A DNA stretch of 64,000 nucleotides from Methanomassiliicoccaceae archaeon UBA370 (GTDB lineage Archaea; Thermoplasmatota; Thermoplasmata; Methanomassiliicoccales; Methanomethylophilaceae). The position numbers and the translations under genes are program-made. Numbering within the stretch: the first letter of the stretch is position 1; every line of letters starts with the position of its first letter. The DNA is taken from NCBI GenBank assembly GCA_002505345.1, contig DAUY01000013.1, forward strand, positions 89,446 to 153,445, in the 5' to 3' direction. Positions 16,329 to 24,852 of this stretch are shown here, piece by piece. The notes below the pieces were generated by a model, which was not told where the DNA came from, made no database searches, and saw nothing but the letters and a program-made list of their open reading frames with translations.

Positions 16329-17192
16329 ATGGCAGAAAAAAGGAGGAGAGGCGACAGAAAGGACGGGGTCCTTCTCAGAGATGTCGACAGCTATCATAAG
16401 ATAATGCCTTTTCTGATGCCCCGAAGGACCGAATGCGAAGTGTTCTTCTGCGAGAGCATCGACATGACCAATCTTCTGGCATATATCGAGCAGAAGAAAA
16501 GCGAAGGATGCGGCATAACGTTATTCTCCGCCTTCGTGGCGACGGCGGTCCGGACGGCCGCTGTCAGGCCGGCGCTCAACAGGTTCATCTGCGGACAAAG
16601 GATGTACGAGAGGAAGACCGTCGACGTCGGGTTTATCGCCAAAAAATACTTCGGAGACGAAGCGGAGGAGGCCGCCATCACAATTCCTTTCGAAAATAAA
16701 GCCGACATCTTCGAGGTCACAGACAGGATCTATTCCCGGGTGCACTGCGTGAAGGAGGGCGGAGCCGTTGATTCGGACGACGTGGTAGGCAAGGTCGCCA
16801 ATCTCCCACGTTTCCTGAAGAGGTTCATAGCCAGGTTCCTAAGGTTCCTCAACTACTACGGGAAGGTCCCTGAAAGCATCAGTTCATCGGACCCCAACTT
16901 CTGTTCCATATTCATATCGAACATGGGCAGCATACAGGCCGGGGCCCCGTTCCATCACCTCAACGAGTGGGGCACGAACTCGGTCTTCCTATGCATCGGA
17001 AAGATGTACGAGAAGCTATGCATGGAGGACGGCAAGGTCGTCAGCAGACCGTACATCGATTTCGCGTTCACGGTCGACGAGAGGATATCCGATGGATACT
17101 ATTTTGCCAGAACGCTCGACGTGTTCAAAGAGATAATCCTCGATCCGGAAGTATTGGAGAGGCCGCTTTCCGAAGAGGGGGTGCCGGCGTGA
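16329..17192 (+). CDS. Chloramphenicol-acetyltransferase-fold acyltransferase-like protein lacking the usual catalytic His
   Basis: The 287-residue product resembles the catalytic domain of 2-oxo acid dehydrogenase E2 enzymes and chloramphenicol acetyltransferase. It has a FVATAVRTAAVRPALNRF helix, a SIFISNMGSI strand with a GAP-FH turn, and a C-terminal FTVDERISDGYYFAR segment. In active members this last motif reads HxxxDG; here Glu stands in place of the His, so the usual transferase chemistry may be lost or changed. There is no lipoyl domain. Its stop overlaps the GTG of the acyl-CoA ligase gene by four bases, so the two proteins very likely work together, for example in moving an activated acyl group to an acceptor. 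The acceptor is unknown. Confidence 0.78.
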   Translation: MAEKRRRGDRKDGVLLRDVDSYHKIMPFLMPRRTECEVFFCESIDMTNLLAYIEQKKSEGCGITLFSAFVATAVRTAAVRPALNRFICGQRMYERKTVDVGFIAKKYFGDEAEEAAITIPFENKADIFEVTDRIYSRVHCVKEGGAVDSDDVVGKVANLPRFLKRFIARFLRFLNYYGKVPESISSSDPNFCSIFISNMGSIQAGAPFHHLNEWGTNSVFLCIGKMYEKLCMEDGKVVSRPYIDFAFTVDERISDGYYFARTLDVFKEIILDPEVLERPLSEEGVPA

Positions 17193-18934
17193 CACCAGAA
17201 ACTCCCTGGTACGGCAAGTACGGCAATGTGCCCGCCAATCTTGAGTACCCGGACCTTACGATGTACGAATGCCTGATGAGGTCCGCCATCGATGGCCCTG
17301 AGACCGTGGCCTGCGAGTTCATGGGCCGCAGGACGAGATATTCCGACCTCATCGCGGAAGTGGACGCCTTGGCCGCCGCCCTGTATGGCCTGGGCATCCG
17401 AAAGGGCGACAGGGTGCTCGTCTGTCTTCCCAACAGCCCCCAGGCGCTGATATCGATATACGGCATCAACAGGCTCGGGGCGGTGGCCACAATGATACAC
17501 CCCCTCTCTGCCAGAGAGGAGATAAGATTCTACATCGAGAACTCCCGCAGCAAAGCGGCGATAGTCCTGGACCTGTTCTATCCCAACTTCCCTGCTGTCG
17601 ACGGGTCCGGAACCCTGAAGAACATCATAGTCACAAGCATCAAGGACGGACTGGGAGCAGGCAAGGCCCTGCTGTACCAGATCGTCCAAGGCAGGAGGGA
17701 CCCCAAGCCGAAGTTCGACGGCAAGGTCCTCAGATGGAACGACCTCATATGCATGGGCAGGGGGTCCGAGCTTCCGCCGATATCTTCATCCAAGGAGGAC
17801 CCGGCATGCATCTTGTACAGCGGAGGGACCACCGGCCGCAGCAAGGGGGTGCTCCTGTCGAACATGAACATCAACGCCGCCGCCGTTCAGACCATGACCA
17901 TGAGTGAGTCGGGCGAGGTAGGCGACACCATGCTTGCGATAATGCCGGTGTTCCACGGCTTCGGCCTGTGCATATGCGTCCATATGGTTCTGTACATGGG
18001 CCGTACCTGCATCCTCATCCCCAAGTTTGAGCCAAGGTCCTACGCCAACATAGTCGTCAAGAACAAGCCCAACTTCATAGTCGGCGTCCCCTCCCTTTTC
18101 GAGCTGATGCTGAGGAACAAGAGGATCAGGAACGCAGACCTCTCTCATCTCAAAGGCGTTTTCTGCGGAGGGGACACGCTCACCGCTGACCTGAAGAAGA
18201 GGGTGGACGCGTTCCTCAGAGAGCATCGCTGCCGCACGACCGTGAGGGAAGGCTACGGCGCCACAGAGTGCGTGGCGGCGTCATGCCTCTCCCCCAAGTC
18301 CGAAGAGAAGCAGCGCGAAGGGAGCATAGGCATCCCCTTCCCCGACACGCTTTACAAGGTCGTCCGCGTCGGCACGATCGAGGCCGCAGATTACGGGGAA
18401 GACGGCGAGATATGCATTTCCGGCCCCTCGGTAATGATGGGCTATGTGGACGAACCCGAGGAGACAGCCGAGGCCCTCAAGGTCCATGGCGACGGCATCA
18501 GATGGCTTCATACCGGGGACATTGGCTGCATGGACAGGGACGGATACGTCTATTTCAAGCAGAGGATCAAGAGGATGATCATAAGCTCGGGATACAACAT
18601 ATATCCTAACCAGATCGAGAACGTGATAAATTCGGTATCCTTCGTCCGCAGCTGCTATGCCATAGGCATCCCTCATCCGATTTATTCGCAGGTGGTGAAG
18701 GTGTTCGTGGTACTCGAGGATGGCACGCCGCCTACGTCCGAGACCAAGGAACGTATCATGGAGGTCTGCAGGGACAAGATCTTCAGGTACGCCATTCCCC
18801 GTCAGATCGAATTTTTGAACGAACTGCCGATCACGAAGCTCGGCAAGATATACCACGCCGAGTTGGAAAAGCTCTGCCCGGAGATAGGAGAGCTGCACGA
18901 TCCCTTCTCCCCGGGCCCCGCGCAGAACGTGTGA
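17189..18934 (+). CDS. AMP-forming acyl-CoA synthetase
   Basis: The 581-residue product shows the ANL-family motifs in order: the phosphate loop YSGGTTGRSKG, then GYGATE, then HTGDIG and the hinge region DGYVYFKQRIKRMIISSGYNIYP, and the catalytic Lys in TKLGKI near the C-terminus. It would activate a carboxylic acid with ATP and transfer it to CoA (or another thiol) in the cytoplasm. The GTG start at 17189 overlaps the stop of the upstream gene (GTGA), and the codons before it read the other gene, so the longer frame is not used. Acid specificity cannot be read. Archaea lack typical fatty-acid synthesis, so a host- or diet-derived acid is possible. Confidence 0.9.
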   Translation: MTPETPWYGKYGNVPANLEYPDLTMYECLMRSAIDGPETVACEFMGRRTRYSDLIAEVDALAAALYGLGIRKGDRVLVCLPNSPQALISIYGINRLGAVATMIHPLSAREEIRFYIENSRSKAAIVLDLFYPNFPAVDGSGTLKNIIVTSIKDGLGAGKALLYQIVQGRRDPKPKFDGKVLRWNDLICMGRGSELPPISSSKEDPACILYSGGTTGRSKGVLLSNMNINAAAVQTMTMSESGEVGDTMLAIMPVFHGFGLCICVHMVLYMGRTCILIPKFEPRSYANIVVKNKPNFIVGVPSLFELMLRNKRIRNADLSHLKGVFCGGDTLTADLKKRVDAFLREHRCRTTVREGYGATECVAASCLSPKSEEKQREGSIGIPFPDTLYKVVRVGTIEAADYGEDGEICISGPSVMMGYVDEPEETAEALKVHGDGIRWLHTGDIGCMDRDGYVYFKQRIKRMIISSGYNIYPNQIENVINSVSFVRSCYAIGIPHPIYSQVVKVFVVLEDGTPPTSETKERIMEVCRDKIFRYAIPRQIEFLNELPITKLGKIYHAELEKLCPEIGELHDPFSPGPAQNV

Positions 18935-18952
18935 GAAGTAAAATGAGGGCCC

Positions 18953-18971
18953 CCTGCCGGATGACGGCAGG
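18953..18971. terminator. Bidirectional hairpin between convergent genes
   Basis: A 7-bp perfect stem (cctgccg, cggcagg) with a 5-base loop lies between the ends of the acyl-CoA ligase and ferritin-like genes. Confidence 0.55.
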
Positions 18972-18994
18972 AAGGACAATTTTCCGAGGGAGTC

Positions 18995-19315
18995 TTACTT
19001 CTTGACGAGCCCCTCTGCTTCCAGCTCTTCTATGACCTCTCTGACTTCTGCGGCCCCGCTTTCGAAAAGCTCGGCCTCCTTGGGGTCAAGGTATCTCATC
19101 AGAGTGACCAGTTCTCCGAAATGAGCTTTTTCTTCATCGCGGATCTCCTTGAGCACGGCCTTCGCGACGGGGTTGTCGGTGGCCGCGGCGTGGGCGTCGT
19201 AAAGGAATATTGCCTCAAGCTCGCTGGCTATGTCCAGCCTTATGGCCTGGGCAAGTTCACGGTCTGTCATCTTCTTGCTTGAATTACCTGCGAACGGGTC
19301 CGGAAATATCGGCAT
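18995..19315 (-). CDS. Ferritin-like di-iron protein (encapsulated-ferritin type)
   Basis: The 106-residue product has two helices with the iron ligands of the short ferritin-like family: ELEAIFLYDAH in the first and RDEEKAHFGEL in the second. The helix-pair layout is like ferritin-like proteins that dimerise to build one four-helix bundle and are often associated with encapsulins. No encapsulin shell gene is in the window. It would oxidise and store iron or remove peroxide. The start at 19315 is chosen because a GGTGA ribosome site lies 5 bases upstream; the longer frame to 19372 starts without one. Confidence 0.8.
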   Translation of the reverse strand: MPIFPDPFAGNSSKKMTDRELAQAIRLDIASELEAIFLYDAHAAATDNPVAKAVLKEIRDEEKAHFGELVTLMRYLDPKEAELFESGAAEVREVIEELEAEGLVKK

Positions 19316-19422
19316 GATTTCACCTTGAAGGGTGTAGAGGCCTACTGAAATAATATGCTTCGGTCTTATCATCCGGAACGTAACGTCCGGCCGTCAGAGC
19401 GGAAACGTGCATCATCCTCAAT

Positions 19423-20016
19423 TCATCCGATCAGGTCCAGCATCTTGGCCACGTCCTCCGTCGCCATCGTTACCTTGGACCTCTCGATCAGGATGTTCCC
19501 TCCGGTCATGATATAGGACGGTATGATTCGGATGCATCCGTGATAGATCACGTCGTTTCTGAGCTTATATGTGGACACCGAGGGCACCGCGTTCTTCTTC
19601 GTGGCTTTTCTGGAGATCGTGTTGAAAGCTTTTTTGGCGACGTCCCCCATGAGCATCACGACCATCAGGTTCGGAAACAAAGAAAGCTCTTTTTCAAGGT
19701 ACGGCAGGCTCCTCTCTATTTCAGTCCTGTCTACCGCGCTTTTCGATTTCGGGGTTTTCACGGCATTTGTAACGTAGACGCCCATATGCAGAACGTCATA
19801 AATCGAAGACACAGGTGCGCCCGCGCTCCGAAGCAGCGAGACGGCGGCCATCGGATAATCGGCGTCCGGACCACCGTAGAAATCTTGTTTCGGATCAGAG
19901 GGTACGACCTCGTTGATCATCACCGCCCTGATCGCCGAGGGGTCCAGTTCCACATCGTTTAAGAAAATCCCGTCGGGAATGCCGATCGCCTTATCCAGTT
20001 CAGTTCTTATGTTCAT
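19423..20016 (-). CDS. Uracil-DNA glycosylase superfamily protein
   Basis: The 197-residue product shows a UDG-fold layout: an early loop VMINEVVPSD, a second motif VYVTNAVKTP where family members have the Asn-containing strand, and a strand ending VVMLMGDVAKKA near the C-terminal third, as in MxG-A motifs of the family. It would excise uracil or a related damaged base from DNA. The specific UDG family is not clear because the usual GEAPG motif is replaced. The start at 20016 (MNIRTELDKAIG) is preferred because the longer frame reads Arg-rich, low-quality sequence. The gene is divergent from the MarR regulator. Confidence 0.7.
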   Translation of the reverse strand: MNIRTELDKAIGIPDGIFLNDVELDPSAIRAVMINEVVPSDPKQDFYGGPDADYPMAAVSLLRSAGAPVSSIYDVLHMGVYVTNAVKTPKSKSAVDRTEIERSLPYLEKELSLFPNLMVVMLMGDVAKKAFNTISRKATKKNAVPSVSTYKLRNDVIYHGCIRIIPSYIMTGGNILIERSKVTMATEDVAKMLDLIG

Positions 20017-20179
20017 CCTTGCGAGCCCCGTTGCCGGCCGATCGCCTTGCCGTCGCCGTCTGAAGCATATCCGCAGATTATAAGGTCGCGTGCCGACAAA
20101 AAGCAACCTTCCGTATTCAAAAAACGCTACGACTTTCATCAGCATCCGGAAGCCGGGCCCTGCGAACGATTAAATACAA

Positions 20180-20195
20180 GGTTGACAAGTCAACC
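20180..20195. promoter_or_regulatory. Palindromic operator at the MarR regulator start
   Basis: ggttgac-aa-gtcaacc is a perfect inverted repeat with 7-bp arms, five bases before the GTG start at 20200. A TATA-like attaaatacaa lies just upstream (20169-20179). The position would block initiation, as expected for an autoregulated MarR repressor. Confidence 0.7.
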
Positions 20196-20199
20196 GCCC

Positions 20200-20646
20200 G
20201 TGAATGAAATCGTTGACGAGCACATCTCGCCAAGAGCAATGAAACAGTTCATGGACAAGAAGATGACAATTTACCTCGAACACCTGGACCTCCAGGGTTC
20301 GCAGGGACCTTATCTGATGGCGATCTCGCATAACCCGGGGGCGTCTATGAAGGACATAGCGGCATACATGATGGTCGACAAATCCATCACGACCCGCACG
20401 GTCAGGGCCCTCATCGAGATGGGGTTCGTGGCCAACTGCAGCGCCGATCCGAGGCGTTACACCCTGTCACTCACCGAAGAGGGGGAGTGCGCCGTAAAAT
20501 TAATCAAAATAAAGCTTGGAGACATCTGGAAAGAGCTCCTCTCCGACCTGACAGATGAGGAGCTGATAGTTTTCAGGTCAGCATGTTCCAAGATAAACAG
20601 CAAATTGAACCAGGATTTCAGCGAGCCCAAGGGGGCTCGGAATTGA
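20200..20646 (+). CDS. MarR-family transcriptional regulator
   Basis: The 148-residue product has the MarR winged helix: GPYLMAISHNPGASMKDIAAYMMVDKSITTRTVRALIEMGFV, then a wing ADPRRYTLSLTEEG and a C-terminal dimerisation helix. The GTG at 20200 is chosen because it follows the promoter box and palindrome; codons further upstream overlap the divergent gene's control region. It lies first in an operon with two ABC exporter subunits, whose start overlaps its stop, and so most likely represses its own operon until a toxic compound binds. Confidence 0.9.
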   Translation: MNEIVDEHISPRAMKQFMDKKMTIYLEHLDLQGSQGPYLMAISHNPGASMKDIAAYMMVDKSITTRTVRALIEMGFVANCSADPRRYTLSLTEEGECAVKLIKIKLGDIWKELLSDLTDEELIVFRSACSKINSKLNQDFSEPKGARN

Positions 20647-22394
20647 TACTCAAATACGTAAGCAAAAAGGAATGGTCACTTGTCGCGGCCTGTTTCGTCC
20701 TGATATGCCTCCAGGTCTACCTGGAACTCGAGATCCCGGGCTACATGTCGCAGATCACCACGCTGCTGACGACCGGCGGTACCGTCGCGCAGGTGATGGA
20801 CGAGGGCTGGCCGATGATCGCATGCGCGTTCGGCAGCCTGCTGGCGGCAATCGTCGTGGGGGCGGTGGCCGCATACGTCGCCGCGTCCCTTTCCAAACGC
20901 ATACGCAAGATGCAGTTCGACAACGTCGAGACGTTCTCAATGGAAGAGATCGGCAGATTCTCTCTGGCTAGCCTAATCACCCGTTCGACGAACGACGTCA
21001 CCCAGGTGCAGATGGCCTTCGCCATGGGGATGCAGATATTGATCAAGGCGCCGGTAATGGCGATCTGGGCGATCGTCAAGATCTCCGACAAGGACATGAG
21101 CTGGACCGTGGCCACCGCTGTGGCGGTGGCGGTAATGATGGTCACGATCGGCATCATCATGGTACTCGTTGTCCCGCGCTTCAAGATGATCCAGAAACTC
21201 ACGGACAACCTGAACCAGATCACCGGCGAGGGGCTGTCGGGAGTCAGGGTCGTCCGGGCATACAACGCCGAGAGCTACCAGGAGGAGAAGTTCGAGAAGG
21301 CCAACGAAGGCCTCACATCGACGAATCTTTTCGTGAACCGCTCCCTTGCGGTGCTGTTCCCCATTATGACGGCGATCATGAGCCTGCTGTCTTTGTCCAT
21401 TTACATGATCGGGGCGATACTGATCTCCGCCGCCGCAGGCGTAGGTGAAAGACTGACCCTGTTCTCCGATATGATCGTCTTTTCATCGTATGCGATGCAG
21501 GTGGTGATGGCCTTCATGATGATGGTCTTCATATTCATGATACTCCCGCGTGCGACGGTCGCCGCCAGGCGTATCGAGGAGGTAATCAACACGGAGCCCT
21601 CCATCACGGACGGCACGAAGACGTCCTCTCCCGAAGGGAGAGAGGGAGAGATCGAGTTCAGGAACGTCTCCTTCAAATATCCGGGCGCCGCCGAGAGCGT
21701 CCTCGAGGATATAAGTTTCAAGGCGAAGAAGGGAGAGACCATAGCTTTCATCGGGTCCACGGGAAGCGGAAAGAGCACGCTGATCAACCTGGTGATGCGC
21801 TTCTACGACGTCACGGGCGGGCAGGTGCTCGTCGACGGCGAGGACGTACGCGACTACAAGCTGAACGCGCTTCGGAGGAAGATCGGATACATCCCGCAGA
21901 AGGCCACGATCTTCTCCGGAACGGTGTACGGCAACGTCAACTACGGCGACACGTCGGAAGAACGCACTATAGAGGACGTCAAGAAGGCGGTAGGCATCGC
22001 ACAGGGCACGGACTTCGTGGAAAAGATGGACGGCGGATACGAGGGCAGGATCGCCGAGGGCGGCACAAACCTCTCGGGGGGCCAGAAGCAGCGCCTGTCC
22101 ATCGCACGTGCGATATGCAGGAAGCCCGAGTTCTACATTTTCGACGATTCGTTCTCCGCATTGGACTACAAGACCGATCGTTCCCTCCGAGATGCGCTCA
22201 AAAAGGAGACCGCAGGCGTGACAAGCCTGATCGTGGCGCAGAGGATAGGCACGATAATGGACGCCGATACGATAGTCGTCCTCGACGAAGGGCGCATAGC
22301 CGGAATAGGCGCTCATGACGACCTGCTCGAGAGCAGCGAGGTGTACCGCGAGATAGCATATTCCCAGCTCTCCGAAGAGGAGTTGGTAAGATGA
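20643..22394 (+). CDS. ABC exporter subunit 1 (fused permease and ATPase, degenerate Walker B)
   Basis: The 583-residue product has six transmembrane helices (about residues 15-300) and an ATPase domain with Walker A GSTGSGKST, signature LSGGQKQR and Walker B FYIFDDSFSALD. The residue after the Walker B Asp, normally a catalytic Glu, is Asp here. The partner subunit has the complementary change (altered signature). This is the standard asymmetric pair of heterodimeric multidrug exporters. The start is TTG at 20643, overlapping the MarR stop by four bases, with an AGGGGG stretch upstream. Export of a toxic compound or lipid is likely. Confidence 0.93.
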   Translation: MILKYVSKKEWSLVAACFVLICLQVYLELEIPGYMSQITTLLTTGGTVAQVMDEGWPMIACAFGSLLAAIVVGAVAAYVAASLSKRIRKMQFDNVETFSMEEIGRFSLASLITRSTNDVTQVQMAFAMGMQILIKAPVMAIWAIVKISDKDMSWTVATAVAVAVMMVTIGIIMVLVVPRFKMIQKLTDNLNQITGEGLSGVRVVRAYNAESYQEEKFEKANEGLTSTNLFVNRSLAVLFPIMTAIMSLLSLSIYMIGAILISAAAGVGERLTLFSDMIVFSSYAMQVVMAFMMMVFIFMILPRATVAARRIEEVINTEPSITDGTKTSSPEGREGEIEFRNVSFKYPGAAESVLEDISFKAKKGETIAFIGSTGSGKSTLINLVMRFYDVTGGQVLVDGEDVRDYKLNALRRKIGYIPQKATIFSGTVYGNVNYGDTSEERTIEDVKKAVGIAQGTDFVEKMDGGYEGRIAEGGTNLSGGQKQRLSIARAICRKPEFYIFDDSFSALDYKTDRSLRDALKKETAGVTSLIVAQRIGTIMDADTIVVLDEGRIAGIGAHDDLLESSEVYREIAYSQLSEEELVR

Positions 22395-24199
22395 GCGGGA
22401 GAAGAGGGCCGGCAGACCATCCCGGCATGACCGCAGAGAAGCCCAAGGCGTTCACGGAAGCATGGAAGAAGATATTCTCCTATATGGGGAAATACAGGAT
22501 CGCGGTCTGGATCTCGATCGTTTTCGCGGTGGTCGGTACCGTGATGATACTCGTCGGCCCCAACAAGCTGAGGGACCTGACGGACCTGATCGCCGGGGGC
22601 CTGGTCACCGGCAGCATAGACATGGGCGCCATATGGGAGATAGGCCTGTTCCTGATCGCGATATATGCGACGAGCACGGTGCTGACGTTCGTCCAGAACT
22701 ACATCCTTGCGACAGTTTCGCAGAAGATGGCCTCCAAGTTCCGTACGGACATCTCGAAAAAGATCAACCGTCTTCCTCTGAGGTATTTCGACACCTCCAG
22801 CAGCGGTGACGTCCTCAGCCGCGCCACGAACGACGTGGACACGCTGGGCCAGTCCATGAACCAGAGCATCGGCCTGCTGATCACCTCGGTGACCATGCTT
22901 CTCGGGTCTCTCGTCATGATGGTGTACACGAACTACATCATGGCCGCCGTGACCGTGCTCTCATGTGTCGCCGGCTTCGGGATGATGATACTGATCATGA
23001 GGTACTCTCAGAAGTATTTCGGCATCCAGCAGGAGAACCTCGGCAACATGAACGGGCACGTCGCGGAGATATATTCGGCGCATAACGTGGTCAAAGTGTA
23101 CAACGGGCAGAAAGAGGCCTCTAAGAAGTTCGACTCCATAAACGAGGAGCTGGCCCGCAGCGCGTTCATGTCCCAGTTCCTGTCGGGCCTCATGATGCCC
23201 CTGATGAACTTCATAGGCAACTTCGGATACGTGACGGTGTGCGTCGTCGGTGCGGCGATGGTCATCAACGGGCAGATATCCATAGGCGTCATCGTCGCCT
23301 TCATGATCTACGTGCGTCTGTTCACCCAGCCCCTGGCCCAGATGGCCCAGGCCTTCACGGGGATGCAGTCCGTCGCGGCCGCGGGCGAACGGGTGTTCGA
23401 GTTCATCGAGGAAGAGGAGCTGTCCGAAGAGGTCGTCAGCCCGCGCAAGCTCGAGAAGGTCGAAGGCCACGTGGAATTCAGGAACGTGCACTTCAGCTAC
23501 GTTCCCGGCAGGGAGGTCATCCACGGATTCTCGGCGGAAATAAAGCCCGGTCAGAAGATAGCCATCGTCGGGCCCACCGGTGCCGGTAAGACGACCATGG
23601 TCAATCTCCTGATGAGGTTTTACGATACCGATAGCGGAGACATCCTGATAGACGGCGTGTCGATCAAAGAAATGAGGCGCAGCGACGTCCACGACCTGTT
23701 CTGCATGGTCCTCCAAGACACATGGATTTTCGAGGGGACCGTGAAGGAGAACATCATCTATTGCAAGGAGGGAGTGACCGACGAGCAGGTCGTGGAAGCA
23801 TGCAAGGCCGTGGGCATCCATCATTTCATAAAGACCCTGCCCAAGGGATACGATACCATGCTGGACAACACGACCTCCCTTTCCGTGGGACAGAGGCAGC
23901 AGATCACCATCGCCCGTGCGATAGTCGAGAACGCGCCCCTCCTGATATTGGACGAGGCGACGAGCTCGGTGGACACCAGGACCGAGAGGGCGATCCAGAG
24001 CGCAATGGACCAGATGACCGTGGGGCGTACGTCCTTCGTCATCGCGCACCGCCTCTCCACCATCAAAAACTCCGACCTGATCCTTCTTATGAGGGGAGGT
24101 AACATAGTCGAGCAGGGGACCCACGACGAGCTTCTGGCCGCGGGAGCGTTCTACAGCGAGATGTACAACAGCCAGTTCGAGGACGGGGGAGAGGACTGA
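22391..24199 (+). CDS. ABC exporter subunit 2 (fused permease and ATPase, degenerate signature)
   Basis: The 602-residue product has a polar N-terminal extension of about 25 residues, six transmembrane helices and an ATPase domain with Walker A GPTGAGKTT, Walker B LLILDEATSSVD (catalytic Glu present) and signature LSVGQRQQ, where the second Gly of LSGGQ is Val. Paired with subunit 1, one ATP site is formed by subunit 1 Walker motifs with this weak signature (degenerate), and the other by this subunit's Walker motifs with the intact signature of subunit 1 (active). The four-base overlap with subunit 1 supports equal production. It is the last gene of the MarR operon and is followed by a strong hairpin. 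Confidence 0.93.
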   Translation: MSGRRGPADHPGMTAEKPKAFTEAWKKIFSYMGKYRIAVWISIVFAVVGTVMILVGPNKLRDLTDLIAGGLVTGSIDMGAIWEIGLFLIAIYATSTVLTFVQNYILATVSQKMASKFRTDISKKINRLPLRYFDTSSSGDVLSRATNDVDTLGQSMNQSIGLLITSVTMLLGSLVMMVYTNYIMAAVTVLSCVAGFGMMILIMRYSQKYFGIQQENLGNMNGHVAEIYSAHNVVKVYNGQKEASKKFDSINEELARSAFMSQFLSGLMMPLMNFIGNFGYVTVCVVGAAMVINGQISIGVIVAFMIYVRLFTQPLAQMAQAFTGMQSVAAAGERVFEFIEEEELSEEVVSPRKLEKVEGHVEFRNVHFSYVPGREVIHGFSAEIKPGQKIAIVGPTGAGKTTMVNLLMRFYDTDSGDILIDGVSIKEMRRSDVHDLFCMVLQDTWIFEGTVKENIIYCKEGVTDEQVVEACKAVGIHHFIKTLPKGYDTMLDNTTSLSVGQRQQITIARAIVENAPLLILDEATSSVDTRTERAIQSAMDQMTVGRTSFVIAHRLSTIKNSDLILLMRGGNIVEQGTHDELLAAGAFYSEMYNSQFEDGGED

Positions 24200-24210
24200 A
24201 ACGCCAATGA

Positions 24211-24239
24211 CGGACGGCGGCGCAAAGTTCCGCCGTCCG
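24211..24239 (+). terminator. Hairpin terminator after the ABC exporter operon
   Basis: A 10-bp perfect stem (cggacggcgg, ccgccgtccg) with a 9-base loop starts 12 bases after the stop codon and is followed by gaaccttctt. Confidence 0.75.
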
Positions 24240-24375
24240 GAACCTTCTTATCTCATACGCAACGGCCTTCTTCGCCTCACCGAAGACATCATATTCGGTT
24301 TCGCACGCCTCTGAAAGGCGGAGGAAGCCACCGATTGCGCCATAGTGGCGTAAAAAATTTGAGGCGGCGTACCAA

Positions 24376-24392
24376 CGGACGGAGACCGTCCG
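24376..24392 (-). terminator. Nested hairpin beyond the NifX-MinD operon
   Basis: cggacgg-aga-ccgtccg is an inverted repeat with 7-bp arms, about 45 bases past the last stop of the minus-strand operon. It sits inside a larger stem formed by gcggcgt (24364-24370) and acgccgc (24405-24411). The stretch 24240-24435 holds nothing else recognisable. Confidence 0.5.
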
Positions 24393-24435
24393 GTCCCTGT
24401 TCGGACGCCGCTCGCTTTACCGTTTCGGCGGCGTC

Positions 24436-24792
24436 TCATTCGCCGCAATCGTCGTGGTGCATGTGCTCGTGGCACACCGAACCGGTGGACTTGAGGTCTC
24501 CCTTCAGATATCTCTCCGCCGCCGTCCTGGCGTCTCCCGCGGCGCCGATTATCACTTCGATCCCGTTTTTATTGAACAGGTCGACGGCGGCCGCGCCCAT
24601 CCCTCCCGATATGATCACGTCCGCTCCGTTCTCTTTCAGGAACATCGGAAGGAAATTGGGACGGTGCCCCGGATTTTCTATCGCGCCCGCCGCAGTTATC
24701 TTGCCGTTCTCCGCGTCGAACGTCCTGAACGATCCGCAGTGTCCGAAATGTCCTGTCACATTCTCTCCGTCGCTTGCTACTACTATTCTCAT
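24436..24792 (-). CDS. NifX/NifB-type dinitrogenase cofactor-binding domain protein
   Basis: The 118-residue product has the single-domain NifX/NafY fold: VASDGENVTGHFGHCGSF at the start, then VIISGGMGAAAVDLF and a glycine-rich loop, ending in a His/Cys-rich tail (CHEHMHHDDCGE) able to bind metal. Family members bind iron-molybdenum or other Mo/Fe/Cu clusters. It is the last gene of a six-gene minus-strand operon with two Fe-S MinD ATPases, a second NifX-like protein and a DUF134 regulator. A cluster-carrier role in the cytoplasm is likely. Confidence 0.85.
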   Translation of the reverse strand: MRIVVASDGENVTGHFGHCGSFRTFDAENGKITAAGAIENPGHRPNFLPMFLKENGADVIISGGMGAAAVDLFNKNGIEVIIGAAGDARTAAERYLKGDLKSTGSVCHEHMHHDDCGE

Positions 24793-24852
24793 TTTTTCTT
24801 CTCCTTTGTTTTTTCCATGTTGTCTATCTTCATATCTTTCGCTTTGAGGTCG

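Noticed and set aside
20047..20199. An N-terminal extension of the MarR regulator from 20047
   Set aside because: The palindrome, TATA-like box and GTG at 20200 place the start there, and the extension overlaps the divergent gene's control region.
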